From NCBI GenBank assembly GCA_001642005.1, contig LWCA01000207.1, forward strand, positions 1 through 40,190: a stretch of DNA of 40,190 bases, given 5' to 3'. The notes under the pieces are model-generated. The model made no database searches. It saw only the letters and a program-made list of their open reading frames with translations, and was not told where the DNA came from. The position numbers and the translations under genes were made by a program. Shown here piece after piece: positions 1 to 12,300 of this stretch. The stretch comes from Intoshia linei. Its lineage: Eukaryota > Orthonectida > Rhopaluridae. Within the stretch, counting starts at the first letter, position 1, and every line of letters begins with the position of its first letter.

Positions 1-230
1 TATACCAAAAGGTGGAAATTTGTACAGCGATGACTATGCTGAATTAGAAAAACTATTTAATGCCTATAAAATACTGGAAAAAAAGTTAAAATTAAATGGA
101 TGAAATTACCAAATATGTCAAATGCCAGATATAACATCCGCGCTAATTTAGCATTAATGGCATATATTTTGGGTTTTAGAAACATAAGTTTGGCAGAATG
201 TTGTATTTTTTTTTAAATCTTTTGTTTAAT
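1..230 (+). pseudogene. Fragment of a transposase-like gene (same family as 4978-6562)
   Basis: Two overlapping reading frames at the window edge resemble the C-terminal part of the broken gene at 4978-6562. Bases 2-103 encode a D-Y-x-E-L segment with downstream AYK, like the NDYSELAALCEAYK segment of the other copy. A +1-shifted frame from about 101 gives N-A-R-Y-N-I-R-A, like the ARWNSRAIY segment. The shift of frame and the stop show decay, or an unseen splice. The family is common as uncharacterised proteins in Hydra and aphids, from memory. Confidence 0.4.
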
Positions 231-1220
231 ACATGAAAAAAATGTGTGTCAATAATACATCAATCAAAAATGTACGAAAAACTAAATATGTCTCTTAAAG
301 GGGAAAAAAATGCATTTTTTTCGTAATAAACGCAAATATACATCTCAACCGAAATTGAACGTACTGTTGACAAACGATGTAGCTAATGATCTCTCTCAAG
401 GCTAAATATTTTAAAAGATCGCTCCAGAAATATTTCAAATTTAAGAAAAAAACTAATTCTTGATGTGTATCAGAAGTTGATCCTTTTTAATTGATAAATT
501 CATATATATTTTTGGTTTTTTTATTTTAATAATATATTTTAGATTTTCAACTATGTCGTATTACACTGTATTATAATATTATTATGGAAGACAGGAATCT
601 AGACTATTGTAATTTAATTTAGAATAGATAAATAATGTCGTATTTACATATTTTTAATTATTAAAATATGAATACAAAGTTGATTTATAGTGTATTTAAG
701 TTATATTAGGTATAAAGCTTATTCGTTTTATTATTAAAAATTTTAGTCTCTATTAAATTAAGATTAGAAAAACCTTTTTATGGCATGGTTATATTTTTTT
801 AATTGGATTTGTGGGTCTTACAAGTGTTACACCTCTGTTCGACGTCTTTCTCTGTTTAACTCAACAAAATTTATCAAACAATGAAGATATTTCGTGTAAT
901 ATTCATATTTGTTGTTAATTTTGATATATCAACCAATGAGAATTTAGATAATAATATATTTTTCAATATTTTTTAGGATAATCTTTATTTGCAGTGCGCA
1001 GCTCGACCACCAACATTTACGGAAAAATAAAAGTCACATAGTACTCTAAATATAAATACTAGCTTAATTTTTACTAAGGCTAAGAAAAACTCGACAAAAT
1101 TTCTACTTTTTGAAACACCCTAATTCACACCCTCATAAAAATATTCACCCCTTGGGTGACCAGTCACCCCCATGAGAAGCACTGACATAGTATGATACTG
1201 AAAGGATTTATTTACAAAAA
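231..1220. other. No gene seen
   Basis: AT-rich stretch with no convincing coding segment on either strand. It contains the 3' flank of the KAT8-like gene that ends at 1221 on the minus strand. Confidence 0.6.
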
Positions 1221-3771
1221 CTAAATTTGAAGAGGTTTGTCGCCACAGAAAGGTATCCATTTGAACAAATGTGGATGTATGGTAATGGGTTTTTTGTAAT
1301 TAATAATAGTTTGAACTTTTTGAAGATAATCTTTATTGACGCACACATAATCAGAACCTTTCCAATGAATGAGCATATTATACTTTTTCAAAAGACCACA
1401 CACATCTATAAGGTGTACCCAAGTCGCTTTACTTATTGTTTCAAGATCAAAAGTAAAATTGACAATTTTAATCTGTTCTCTTTTGACTGTTTTTAAATTT
1501 GAATAAATTGCAATTGCTTTGCATTCATCTCCATTGTAAGTAGAATTTTTTATAAGATAAGAATAATAACCATCAATTTCACTTGAAAGAAAGTTGATAA
1601 TTTTCCATAACCAGAAACTTTCATAACCTAAATAAAAGTTGAATATTGTCATTTTGATAAATACCTAGAGCTCCTAAATCAGAAAGAGGTTTTTCAGGTG
1701 AACCAATTTTTTGTTCAATTCTCGATAATTCATAACTAAAGGAGATGAGGAATTTACCAAATCCTCTACGTTGGAAAGAAGGTAACACCATAATACAAGA
1801 GAGGTTGAAATTTTGAAAAGAAACTTTTTCTTTACTGAAAAAACCGATAAAATGATAAAATCCTTCGGAATCTTTTTCAGTCAAAACATAAAATAAAAAT
1901 GCTCCAATATCGAAATATATTGATTTTTCGTTTAAAAATAATTTGGCCAGTAAACATAAACTTTGACAGAATCTTTGATGATATGTAGCATTTACTTCGA
2001 AAACTGAAATTTTTTCACTAAATATACGAATAAAAATTAAAGTAGTGATAAATATCAAAGGGTATGTCACATAACACGACGAAATTTTTGTAAAATGGGG
2101 GCCTCATTCCACCAAATTGACCATTAAAAAAATGATTCTTGAATATTATAAATATCTCGTGTGTTAAATTTAAAATATCAAGTTAACAGCCTTGGAGAGG
2201 TCATTATGGGTATATGTACTTTGTATAGTTTTTAATAATTTTTTTAGGGACATATTTTTCATTTTCTGGTGACCTCAAGCTGAGTAGGTTAGGCTCTGGT
2301 TGTCACAGTTACAGAGAATAAAGATAAAATCCCACAAAACTAATTTTTAAATTAATATCAAATCTAAGAAAAATCTATTCAAGAAACATTTAATTGTACA
2401 AAATTTCCAAAAATAAATCTGTTTAGAGGTAATTTTAACAATTTTTTAATCGAATTACAATAAAATTTCAGAAAAATACATTTTAAAAGAAATTTTATGT
2501 GCATTTTTAAATTTTCATCGAATTAAAATAAAATTTCAGAAGAATCCATTATTGAAGTAATTTATTCTACACAATTTTGAAAATAGATTGAAATTAATTT
2601 TAATTAATATACTGAATTACAAATTAAAATTGAATACGTAGAAAATACTGATGTTGTGCCAGTTTAATCTTACTAGTTATCATATAATCGCATTAAACGA
2701 AAACTGTTCTGAATTATTACCATAATTAATTTTAATTTTATTAAGAATAAATCCAAGTTAAACTTACAATTTGAAACATGCTGAATTTAATATTTATTAT
2801 ATTTCGAGCTAATCCGGTCAGCTAGTTAAAAAGTTGATTGACTGGGTTAAACAAAAATTTGATTATCTGATAATTAAACAGACCAAACCTAAAAACCATT
2901 AAATCTTAGTCTGAGTTTATATTACAGTATAAGAGTCTTCCGCACCTAAAGAGTATTTTCAGCCAAATTTCTGTAACCAGTCACCCTTGTAATCACAAAT
3001 TACCTTCTGTATATTTCATTTCCAGGTGGTTTATAGCAATCAACAGAGGTTTGACAATGACAAACAAAAGTATCTTCATCAGACATGTACCTCAAGCAAA
3101 ATTCACAAATGTATCTAAATAATCCAATACTGCAGTAAAAAATAAAATTACAATAATTTGCTTTCACCAAACGGATCAGGATACGGAGAAAAATACCAGG
3201 TTTCAATCAAGTGTCCGCCAATTTGTATTTGTTCGATTAATTTAGAGCGAACATTTTTTGAACTAGTCACTGCAGATTCATTGACTTTTTCGTCATAATT
3301 AAGAGACAAGGTTTTGAGGTTTTGGTATTTGTCTTCATCAAATTCACCGTTATCGTCGACTGCTTCAGAATAAAACATTTTATTATAACCAGTCGAGGCT
3401 GATTTTTTTAATCTTCCTGGTCTAGCACTAGATTTGAAAGATTCTTGGTTAATCCAAGTATCCCATCGATGGTTTTGATATAAAAAATGAACAAAAAACT
3501 CGTATTCCTCCGATTGTGCATATTTCACAATAATTGGTTTATCTTTATCCCTTTTTTTTTTTTTGTCAATATTTGAGTCATCACTGATTACATCACATTG
3601 ACTTACATTTGAATCATTTTGATTAATTAAAATTTTCGAACTATTTAAATCAGATATCTTTCGTATGTCTGCAATTTTGCATTTATGAACTTCTCCATTG
3701 TGGTTTATATTGTAATAACCTCCAATATAGAAAATTAAATCTTTTTTATCATTTTCTGTTAATTTATTCAT
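1221..3771 (-). CDS. KAT8: MYST histone acetyltransferase, KAT8/MOF-like (spliced)
   Basis: Acetyltransferase of the MYST family, expected to acetylate histone H4 (K16 in known MOF) in the nucleus. Four exons: 3771-3152, 3114-3004, 2017-1665 and 1627-1221, giving 496 aa. Introns are 37, 986 and 37 nt, all GT-AG and in phase. Seen in the protein: a Tudor-knot/chromobarrel-like segment ([12 protein letters not shown]-x-W, about aa 90-110); the E-T-W-Y-F-S-P-Y-P start of the MYST domain; a zinc finger with C-x2-C then H and C before PPGNEIYR; the LCLLAKLF lysine; the catalytic Cys in LSCIMVLP (about aa 318); the acetyl-CoA loop [10 protein letters not shown]; and the catalytic Glu in [10 protein letters not shown]. 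The C-terminal YKKPITI and KWIP pattern fits KAT8 better than KAT5. The N-terminal half and C-terminal winged region are very divergent, so it could be a diverged paralogue. Start is the first ATG. Confidence 0.88.
2330..2640. repeat. Diverged direct repeat in KAT8-like intron 2
   Basis: A segment starting TCGAATTACAATAAAATTTC near 2449 recurs near 2517 with one or two changes, a spacing of about 68 bases. It lies inside the 986-nt intron of the KAT8-like gene. The rest of that intron shows nothing recognisable. Confidence 0.4.
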
Positions 3772-4213
3772 TTACACATTTGAGTTTACTTTGGACAAAT
3801 TAAAATTCATTTTAAATTTTGACGAATAATTATATTCAAATTCATTGTGCGATTTACCTAACTTTTCTGTCTCATTGACATTAATTCTTACTTTTGCGCG
3901 TTAGATTAAAGTTTAATTTATTATTTACATTAAATCGCCACTTTTGTCTTAATTGTTTATCTTATCTTAGTTGCTTTAACGTTTACACGGATTAAAGATT
4001 AATTAACTGTTATTGAAATCAATGTAATTGACACAAAGTTGACTCAATTGTATGTATTTAATTATTATAATTCAGATCATAACACAACAGTTAATATAGT
4101 GTCAAATTTCAGTTTCTGTCTTTTTCTTTAAAGTTACATTTCACGAACGATTTATTATGTCAAACATGAAATTTTAAACAGTTTGATGGACGTACATTTC
4201 TTTTTGTATCAAT
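3772..4213. other. Intergenic, no gene seen
   Basis: Upstream flank of the KAT8-like gene, which is read leftward from 3771, so it should hold that gene's promoter and 5' UTR. No TATA box or other site can be singled out because the whole stretch is AT-rich. Confidence 0.5.
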
Positions 4214-4680
4214 TTATTGATTGCAGAAGTTTTCTACTCTTAATTTCAAAGATAACATTTTCCGTATTCGATTTTTACCGTGAGATTGAAATTTGTGATG
4301 AATTGGTGGAATAGTCGAGCCATATTTAGAGTGGTCTAACTCGTCCCTGTTTACCCATTCCTGAGTGTATTTAGTTGTAATTTGTTTTAATTGCACTTTT
4401 CGATTTATTTGTCTATTTCGGTGTTGATCAATGTCCGGCAAAACATTTTCAAAACTTTTCAACTTTCTACTATTTTTTAATTTAAAATTTCTCATATTTT
4501 CAATATCTCTAATTAAATGTAGAGCCATTCTATCAAAATAAATGGTAGTATGTTTGTGCAGTTTAGGACTTTTTTCTTCAACGACTTCATCAGTAGATAT
4601 TGTTGGAACATTTTTCGTTTTCAATACACCAAGTTCTTTTCGTTTTCTAGTTCTATATCTAAGTGTATCAATATTAGGGT
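4214..4680 (-). CDS. Unidentified basic protein, probably a last exon
   Basis: Open frame of about 136-155 codons ending at 4214. It is rich in Lys, Arg and Asn and predicted largely helical; I recognise no domain. The frame runs upstream past 4624 (a TTG, not an ATG) to about 4715 without an in-frame ATG. The true start is therefore probably in an upstream exon joined at an AG acceptor, for example near 4650 or 4712. It lies 442 bases upstream of the KAT8-like gene on the same strand. Codon use and lack of repeats look gene-like, but it could be a chance ORF. Confidence 0.4.
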
Positions 4681-4977
4681 TGGGAAATTTTTTTTTCGTA
4701 AAAAGCCACCAATTATACTATGAGTAATTGTATAAAAGTCATATTACTTTAAAAAAATATAAAAAATCCTGATGCGCATTTCAATTTAACGTTCATATGG
4801 TTCTCATTTTTATAGACACGTTAAATATGTTCAAATTTAACATAAGAAACGAACTTCATATCTATGATATGATATCAATAAACGTTATCTTAAAATAAAC
4901 TTTTACTACACTTAACAGGTTAAATGAGATAATGTAGTCAACCATAAATATTATATTATCGTCAATTTGTTTTAAAA

Positions 4978-6562
4978 ATGACTAATAAAAGAAACAAAAT
5001 GTATGGAGGACTAATTGATAAAAAATTGTCAAATTTTTCACGTTTACCTCGATACAAGGATATCTTAGGTAGATACCACTTTTTACAAAAGGAAAGTAAA
5101 GGATCGTCAACATCATTGATAGTTTCAAATATGATTTATGAAATTAATACATTATGGACTAAAATGTCAATACCAGTAATGAGTAATTCTAATATAAAAA
5201 GGAATATATTAAATTTCATAAAAAAATATAAAACCATAAGTAAAGGTCACTCTAATAAATCTAAAATGAACAAATTTAATGACTCTTTAAATAATATATT
5301 TGACGCAACACCCCCTTGTCCAAAATTTTTGTGTTACGAGGATAAAGAATTTTATAATTTACAAAAAACATCTGGTGGATCTATTGGTTATATTTCAAGT
5401 AAAACAAGTGTTGTAAAATTACACCCCTCCCAAATAGAAAGAATGCAAACTAGAATTGATGAAAGATATGAAATTGAACATATTTTGTCAACTGAACAAT
5501 ACGTATGAAGAATATGATGCCTTAGAAGATGATTTTAAACTAAATGAAAAGGTTGATTCCAAAATATTTGTTTCTGGTAAGCAAATAGCTTAAATTGCAG
5601 AAAATAATGGATATGCAGTAAATTTAACCTCTTACATTGCTGAGAGTGTATTAGGTTTGGTTAACATAAAATGTGCAAAACGCGGTGCCATTCAAAAGGG
5701 TTTGTCTGATATTAATACTACAAATTAATTAATAAAATTAAAACTTGCAAATATTACTGAGTTTTCATTACAATTTGATATAAAACCTAATGGAAAGCAC
5801 TATATGTCGATTGCAGTTAATTCTAGTGAAGGTGGGTATTTACTAGGAATGAAGATCATACAAAATGGAAGAGCAGAGACTATAACAGTGTTACTAGTAG
5901 ATACAATTAACAGTTTTGATATATTAAATAAAATAAGATAAAAATAATAATATGTGACACAACCAATGTTAACACTGGTAAACATGGAGGCGTCGTTAAG
6001 AAATTAAAGGATATTATATCTAGTGTTTTATATCACCCCCTGTCGATTACACGTGTTAGAATTTTACATCATTACTTAAACTTTTTTTATAGATACAACT
6101 ACCTCACCAAACCTTGAATATTACTTTATTAAGGAAACTTTATTAAATTTTAATGATTGGCTAAAGAATTATATCGGCGTTGGAGATAAAATTATATATC
6201 CCAAATCAAATAGGAATGATTATAGTGAATTAGCAGCTCTCTGTGAAGCTTATAAAATAAAACTATTATCTGGTCATAACCCAAATATTGATTTTAAAAA
6301 GCCTGGGGCTTTATCAAGAGCACGGTGGAACTCTAGGGCTATTTATTTGTTAAAATATGCAATTTTAAAAAATGATATTGAACCTAATATTCAACGGTGT
6401 GTTAGTTTTGTCGCCAATCATTGGGCTCCGGCATGGTTCAATTGTAGAAGGACGATCGATGATATGGTTTATTTAAAAGAATATATTTTTAATAAAGCTT
6501 TACAGATATATCAGAATAATAATGATATCTTCAATTTACAACTTCTGGAAATAGATCTGTGA
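4978..6562 (+). pseudogene. Broken transposase-like gene (DTT...NTG family)
   Basis: Starts with an intact ATG frame of 176 codons (4978-5508). Similarity then continues through several frames broken by stops and shifts to 6562. Landmarks in order: R-Y-K-D-I-L-G-R-Y near the start; an F-D-I-K-P-N-G-K segment near 5775; CDTTNVNTGKHGG near 5955; N-D-Y-S-E-L near 6215; K-P-G-A-L-S-R-A-R-W near 6300; and the tail around 6430-6560. I recall this architecture from abundant uncharacterised proteins in Hydra and aphid genomes that behave as a mobile family. I cannot name its superfamily. Premature stops (near 5591, 5726 and 5939) indicate a dead copy, although some breaks could hide short introns. 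Confidence 0.6.
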
Positions 6563-7256
6563 TAAATAGAAATAGATAAATCTGTGAGCGATCTCTATCG
6601 GTCTTGCATACGTTTGTCGATAGATCGCCTAAATCATATGAAACCAGAATATTGAATTATTTTAATAAATTGTAAAGTGATAATATAATACATTAAATGA
6701 TCTTATACTTCAAATTAGTTGATTTGGTTATTATTTTACATATTTATTTTGCGATATATTTTCATATCAATGTTTTATTATACTAAACTCTAAATGAAAT
6801 TCTATTAAATTTTGTTTATTTCATTTCAATATTGGCAATATTTTATTTTCTATTCACTATAATATAATACAATGTCTATCGTAATTATTATCACTCATGC
6901 GCATAAGATTATTTTGAATTTTTTGATAATTTTTCCTATAAAGCTTCATCAATCATAATTTCTCATCTTGGAATAATGGGCTTTTTTAAATATCAAAAAT
7001 ATTAAAATTTTCACAACCCTAATCAATATATTGTATAAGTTATAATATATAATTTGTAATATTATGTAAACAGTTGTTGAGAGCCAGAAATGAGCGTGAC
7101 CAGTATAAAATAATGTATTATATACACAGAGTATGCAACATTAACAAAATTTTTCAATACAAAATAAGTAATAGACCAAATGATTGCAAATGCGTTGACA
7201 TCATTTCCAATCCTCTGCACAACCATGTATGTAAATTACTATAAAACGTTAAAAAA
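6563..7256. other. No gene seen; one imperfect stem-loop
   Basis: AT-rich intergenic DNA. The only structure noted is an imperfect inverted repeat, 6588-6600 (GCGATCTCTATCG) with 6618-6628 (CGATAGATCGC), separated by 17 bases. It lies just after the end of the broken transposase-like gene and may be a remnant of that element's end. Confidence 0.4.
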
Positions 7257-7496
7257 TTACAATTTTGAATCAACTTGACTCAGGTTTATTGGCAAACATT
7301 TTTTAATATCAATTATAAGATATTTTGCTTCCCATTTCTGACGATCCATTTGACTTAAAAATGAAACCATTTCATTTTTGGCTCTTGCGATTATTTTGAT
7401 TAATTCATTCTCTGCTCCACGATTTTTCGCGTTCACATAAGATACGGATTTATAACTGATAATACTGTTTTTTGATGTGTTTGAATTAAATTTCAT
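7257..7496 (-). CDS. Small hypothetical protein, 79 aa
   Basis: Uninterrupted ATG-to-stop frame of 79 codons. The protein is hydrophilic, with a Lys/Glu-rich probable helix in its middle (around A-E-N-E-L-I-K-I-I). No signal peptide, membrane segment or known domain is visible. It stands alone between transposon remnants. It could be a single-exon gene, one exon of a longer gene, or a chance ORF in this AT-rich DNA. Confidence 0.3.
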   Translation of the reverse strand: MKFNSNTSKNSIISYKSVSYVNAKNRGAENELIKIIARAKNEMVSFLSQMDRQKWEAKYLIIDIKKCLPINLSQVDSKL

Positions 7497-8667
7497 TTTA
7501 TTTTTACAATATATTTAATTTCATAAATTAATCATTTTCCATTTATGTATCATATTAACGTCAGTTTGGCGATTCATTGTAAATTTAAAACAATTATATA
7601 TTTTACTTGGCCATTCTTAGTCCATTATTCATAATAAATATTATATTGTTAAATCAATGAATGATTGAAATAATTGGACTATTGTTTTAAGTCTACTTTT
7701 AATCCTGTATACTTATTTTAAAACAGTTTTAGAATTAATTTTATAGTTCAGAAATAAAAGTTCAATTATAAATTGTATTTAAAATATGACAGTGAAACAT
7801 AATAAGTTATTATTAATAACATACTCTGTAATAATCATTTATAACTTGTTTGACTGTCATGTACTTGGTACAAACAGTATCTAGCTATGCCAAGGTGGAC
7901 TTTTTTAATTATACCATAAAAAATTAATCATTTATAAAAGTGTATTAAGTTAAGTATATTAAGTTATAAAAGTTATTATATAACAGTGGTTTTCAACCTT
8001 TTTGTATTCGATCCCTCATGAACATAAAAAATTTTATATATATTTCAAACATGTTACTATTACCAACCTATTAAAGTAGTGGCCCAAATTATATGATTTT
8101 TAATTTATCACACAAAATAGTTATGATATTCCAGAATATAATTTTTAAATGCACCATTTGGAAAAATGAGGCCTCATTTAAAAACATTTCGTTGAGGCCC
8201 GAAGAAGATATTGGTTCGGTACGTTCAGAACTGATTCATTATAGGCTCAGAGTTTTGTTTTGAATAATTTAGCGGGATGGCGAAATCGAATACGTCTTTT
8301 AGTTCGATCAACCATGGCCAATGGCCATGTATGTTTTTTATAATTTTTGAAAAAGTAAACTAAGATTATTTAAAAGATGACGCAGATTATCATATTAGAT
8401 TACAGCAAGTTTTTTTTTTTATTTCAAGATAATTCTATCCCAGTAATTAAAATGGAATTATTTTTGTGTTTGGTTGGTTATCCACTGCGCAAGATAGATT
8501 TTTTTAACATAATGTTCGAATGATAACACTATAATTTTAATTTAAAAAAATTGTATCTTTAGAGCCAAAACCTCAAATTACCCTTCTTTTTTTAATGAAA
8601 TTATTAAAAAAAAGATTGTGAGATAGTTTTTTCATATTAAAAATACACACAGTTAGTGGTAATTAGT
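7497..8667. other. Transposon debris, no gene seen
   Basis: No coding region recognised. It contains a Helitron-like terminal fragment near 7850-7915 and a hAT-type terminus at 7984 (CAGTGGTTTTCAACCTTTTT). No matching right end or target duplication was located nearby. Confidence 0.5.
7850..7915 (-). repeat. Helitron-like 3' terminal fragment
   Basis: Contains the hairpin GTAC-TTG-GTAC followed by a degenerate match to the CTCTGCCGAGGGCG signature found at 9914-10000, 21640-21690 and 29027-29090. This copy is badly decayed. Confidence 0.4.
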
Positions 8668-9240
8668 GATTGTGCCAGGACAAAATTCCCGGGATTTCCC
8701 GAAAAAAATTGAAACATACCTAGATTTGATTTATGTTTGTTATTACTATGAAAATATGATTATATTATAATATTTAAAATTTACCATTTCAAAAATCCCA
8801 CCACTAATAAAATTATATCAAAAATACCATTTCAAGCCCTCATGGAAAAATTGACTTACACTGATATTCTTTTCAAAAATACGATTTTACAAAATCTTCT
8901 GAAAAAAACTCATTTCATCAAACCACAAATAACTAACGCTTTAGGGAATTATTCTCTTTTGCCAATATTATTTTAAAAAATATTATGAGTTGTTACGAAT
9001 TGGAACGCTATTATCAAGATTGTTAAAATTAAAGGAAGCCTTTACCGTTCAACCTACGTCAACATAAAATGAAAGAAATTTCTCTACAGCTTCTAATTTC
9101 GTTATAAAACGTAGAACGCGTTTAAAAGACGAATCTATCAATATTACGTGTGTTTTGAAACACTTTTTCAACAATCTAAAATAAATAAATTTTTTTCATA
9201 TTAAATTTGTAAATTTCAATCTTGATTCGTGTTATTTCAT
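8668..9240 (+). mobile_element. Decayed hAT element, internally deleted
   Basis: Begins near a GC-rich terminus (CAGGACAAAATTCCCGGG at about 8675). After a large internal deletion it ends with the C-terminal dimerisation segment of a hAT transposase at about 9025-9183 (A-S-N-F-V-I-K-R-R-T-R-L, then C-V-L-K-H-F-F). Stops and frameshifts interrupt it. A longer copy of the same family lies inverted at 12590-13263, and the two share their 3' flank almost base for base. Confidence 0.65.
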
Positions 9241-9381
9241 TTATTAAATTTTTTTTTCTTTTTTAAAATTGATTAAGGTCTTTAAAATTTTTATAAAAGG
9301 TGTTTCTATATTCTAAAATATAATATATAAAATATATGCATGAATGATATTGATCAAATAATAATTTTACAAAAATCTTAC

Positions 9382-12300
9382 TATGACATAATCCGTTTGG
9401 CCTATTATATCCTATGGTGCAACTGCGACAGTAATTTTCAGTACAATCAATGCATCCATCGGTACATGCTAAAAGTAAATATATATTCGATTGGTCGTAT
9501 CTTAACACTAGGTTAGTGGTTCTCATAATTTTTTGGTTGGCGGTAAATCTTATAATCAAGACAATTTTAAATGTTTAAAATTAAAAAAATTCATCCATCC
9601 ACAATATGGAGTCCGCACGGTGTTATTATTTTACACATTATTTTTACATTTGCCATCATGGTTCAGAACGAAACCAGGAAAACATTTTAAACAATCCCAA
9701 CCTGGGCAAACAGAACAGTTTGATACCGTACACTCTAAACAAATACAGCAAATAAAAGTATCAATCTACCTCTACAGTCCTCAAATGCATCTAATCCAAA
9801 GCCTGGAAGGCATTTTGTGCATTTTTTATAATCGCAATTCCAACAATTATCAAAATTGCATTCTACAAAAAACATGTATTATTAAATAAATACATGTAAT
9901 AATATGATTAACTAGGTTGATTGTTATGTACTACATACAAACATCACCATGCTCTGCCGAGGGCACATTTTTATTCTACAAAAAAATAAATTTACGTTGA
10001 AAATCTAACTTAAAAATCCTACTATTAACTATTATGAATCCTTTAAAGGAGTGGTTCCCAAATTTGTTTCAGGTGGAACCATCATATGAATTACTTTTTA
10101 CTTTAAAGTGAATTATTCCATCTTAATTTTGTTTTGTTAACATTTTGATAAAGAATTTTAAAAACGATTGTTATCCCATTTTTTAAATTTATTAGACAGA
10201 CTGTGGGTATAATATTTTAAATAAAGTAAAAACAGTTCAATCCTAAAAATTGCCATAAATAGCATAAATTCCATAAAAAATAAAATTATAAAAACCTATT
10301 TTGTCAATTTCAATGTGATAATATATATTCAACATCAATTTAATAAATACTTAAAAATACCAATTATGTATTTATAATTAACGGTATCAGCACTTTATAA
10401 ACATATTTCAGATGAATTTTACCAAAATTACAAAGGATTGTAATAAATTTAAAAATAATAATAACAAAGTTGTACAGTGGAATCCGCTTATATAAGACGC
10501 ATCGCGACCAAGCAATTTGTTTCTTATAACCGGACGTCTCTTATATCCGAAAAAGACTTTAAATATATAAAATGTTAAGTAATATTTATGTCGTATAGAA
10601 TGTGTAAAACTGTGAAATGTACACATTCTATAGGCAAGTCGTAGAATGTGTAAAACTTTCATTTATATTTTAGTTTAAAAGATGGATTTTAGTAATTTTT
10701 TTTAAACCAAAATTTTAAGGGGGGTTTTTAAGATTTTTTTTTGATTACAGTTTTACACTTGTTTAGCACTTACTTTTTCACCATGTGCTCTTTTGTATTT
10801 AATCTGGTTTCTATGTTTCCATCTGGCAAGCAAACTATGCGTATATTTAAAGTCATGACAGCCTAATTCTTTTGCAAATTCTTCAGCTTTTCTTTGAAGA
10901 ATTGGACCGTTAATACTTACTCCTCTCTTAATTACAATGTTAAACCACCTACCTAAAGCATTTTCAATTTCGGGGTTTTTGCCATCAGGTTTTCTTTTAA
11001 AATCTTTATGAATTGTTTTTGATCGTTTTCTTAGTTCATCTTCATTTTTTAATAAGTTACCGATGGTACTTCTTGGAACTGATAGGATATTTGATAATTC
11101 TCGATAAGATTTGGTACTGTTGTAAGAATGAATTTTGTCCAAAATAATTATTTTCTCTTCTAATTTTAGTGATTTTCTTTTTAACGCCATTTTGGAGGTT
11201 AAACTTGATTATTAAAACAATTAGTCGAAATGTTCAAGTTTTAAAAATCATTTTCTACAAAAATGTAATAATTTATTTTAAAAAAATCTTGAATATTCAT
11301 TTTAAAAAACAAATTGCCTGTCCACTATAAGCAGATTTTTGTCCCTTATATCTGTCTGTCATTTATATACAAAACAAGCGTTTGATTCTGTTTTTAACTT
11401 TTTGTCCCTTATATCCGGACGTCTCTTATAACCGGTGTCTCTTATAAGCGGATTCCACTGTATTACTTTTAGAAAAACAATTTAAAAATATATGAATACT
11501 AAAGTGCTTTTTTTACCGTGAAGGCGTCACTTTCTCAGTTGAAATTTTTTGTATGTGTTAACAGGATACAACTGTACTACCTGTAAATTTTTTTATTGAA
11601 GTTGTTTTTATTAAAAAATGTGGTTTTAGCCCTGAAGATATATATTTTTTTAAATTTAAATTTATTTTAATATTTAGAATCCGTTTCAGAGTATATATTT
11701 TTGAACTTGGCTGATTTTCGAAAAAAAAACAATTGGGCTTTTTGACCCATAAAATGTGAGTTTGGGAGGTTGAAATTTATCTTACTAACACGCTGGAAAA
11801 AACTGTAATATATATGTGGAGTTAATAAAATTTTACGACTGGTAGTTATTGAAATAAACGATAACACACACAGACAAATAAATCATATTATTAATTGTTT
11901 ATTTTTAAACAAAAAATATACTTATGCACTTATGCATGTTATTCCAATTTCCTGTTAATCTATATCCAGGTTCACATTCACTACAATTATCTGCGTTTGA
12001 ACACGTCTTACAGTTTGTTACATGGCAATCTAATAAATATTAATAGGCATGGATAATATACATATGTATAATAAATATATAATAATCAAGTATAGCAAGA
12101 TTACAATAGCATGATCTTTTTTTAATTCTATAGCTAACTTTGCATTGTAGACATTCGTATTGAGAGCAATTTAAACAAGCATCATCTTGACAAGTTAAAG
12201 ATAATTATCTTTAGCATGTTTAACATAATTCATACAGTAGCATGTATTATTCAGTAATCCAAAATGATAGGTACATTTAGTACACCAACTATTGAAATAC

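Larger units (their letters stand above)
9914..11880 (-). mobile_element. Helitron-like non-autonomous element, split by a Tigger insertion
   Basis: Read on the minus strand, it starts near 11880 with a segment GTCTGTGTGTGTTATCGTTT, runs through the signature GTGACGCCTTCACGGT near 11530, and ends near 9914. The end has a hairpin (TTGTATG-TAGT-ACATA) a few bases before CAACCTAGT. A 3' hairpin followed by CTAG at the terminus is the Helitron pattern. Without the 986-bp Tigger element at 10475-11460 it is about 980 bp, close to the related copy at 29027-29800. It lies mostly within intron 5 of the cysteine-rich gene, its 3' end just past exon 6. The boundary at 11880 is approximate. Confidence 0.5.

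Noticed and set aside
1227-1496. Plus-strand ORF opposite the KAT8-like last exon
   Set aside because: Antisense shadow of a conserved coding exon.
9533-9889. Plus-strand 118-codon ORF
   Set aside because: Antisense to exons 6-7 of the cysteine-rich gene; the minus strand gives the in-phase CxxC modules.
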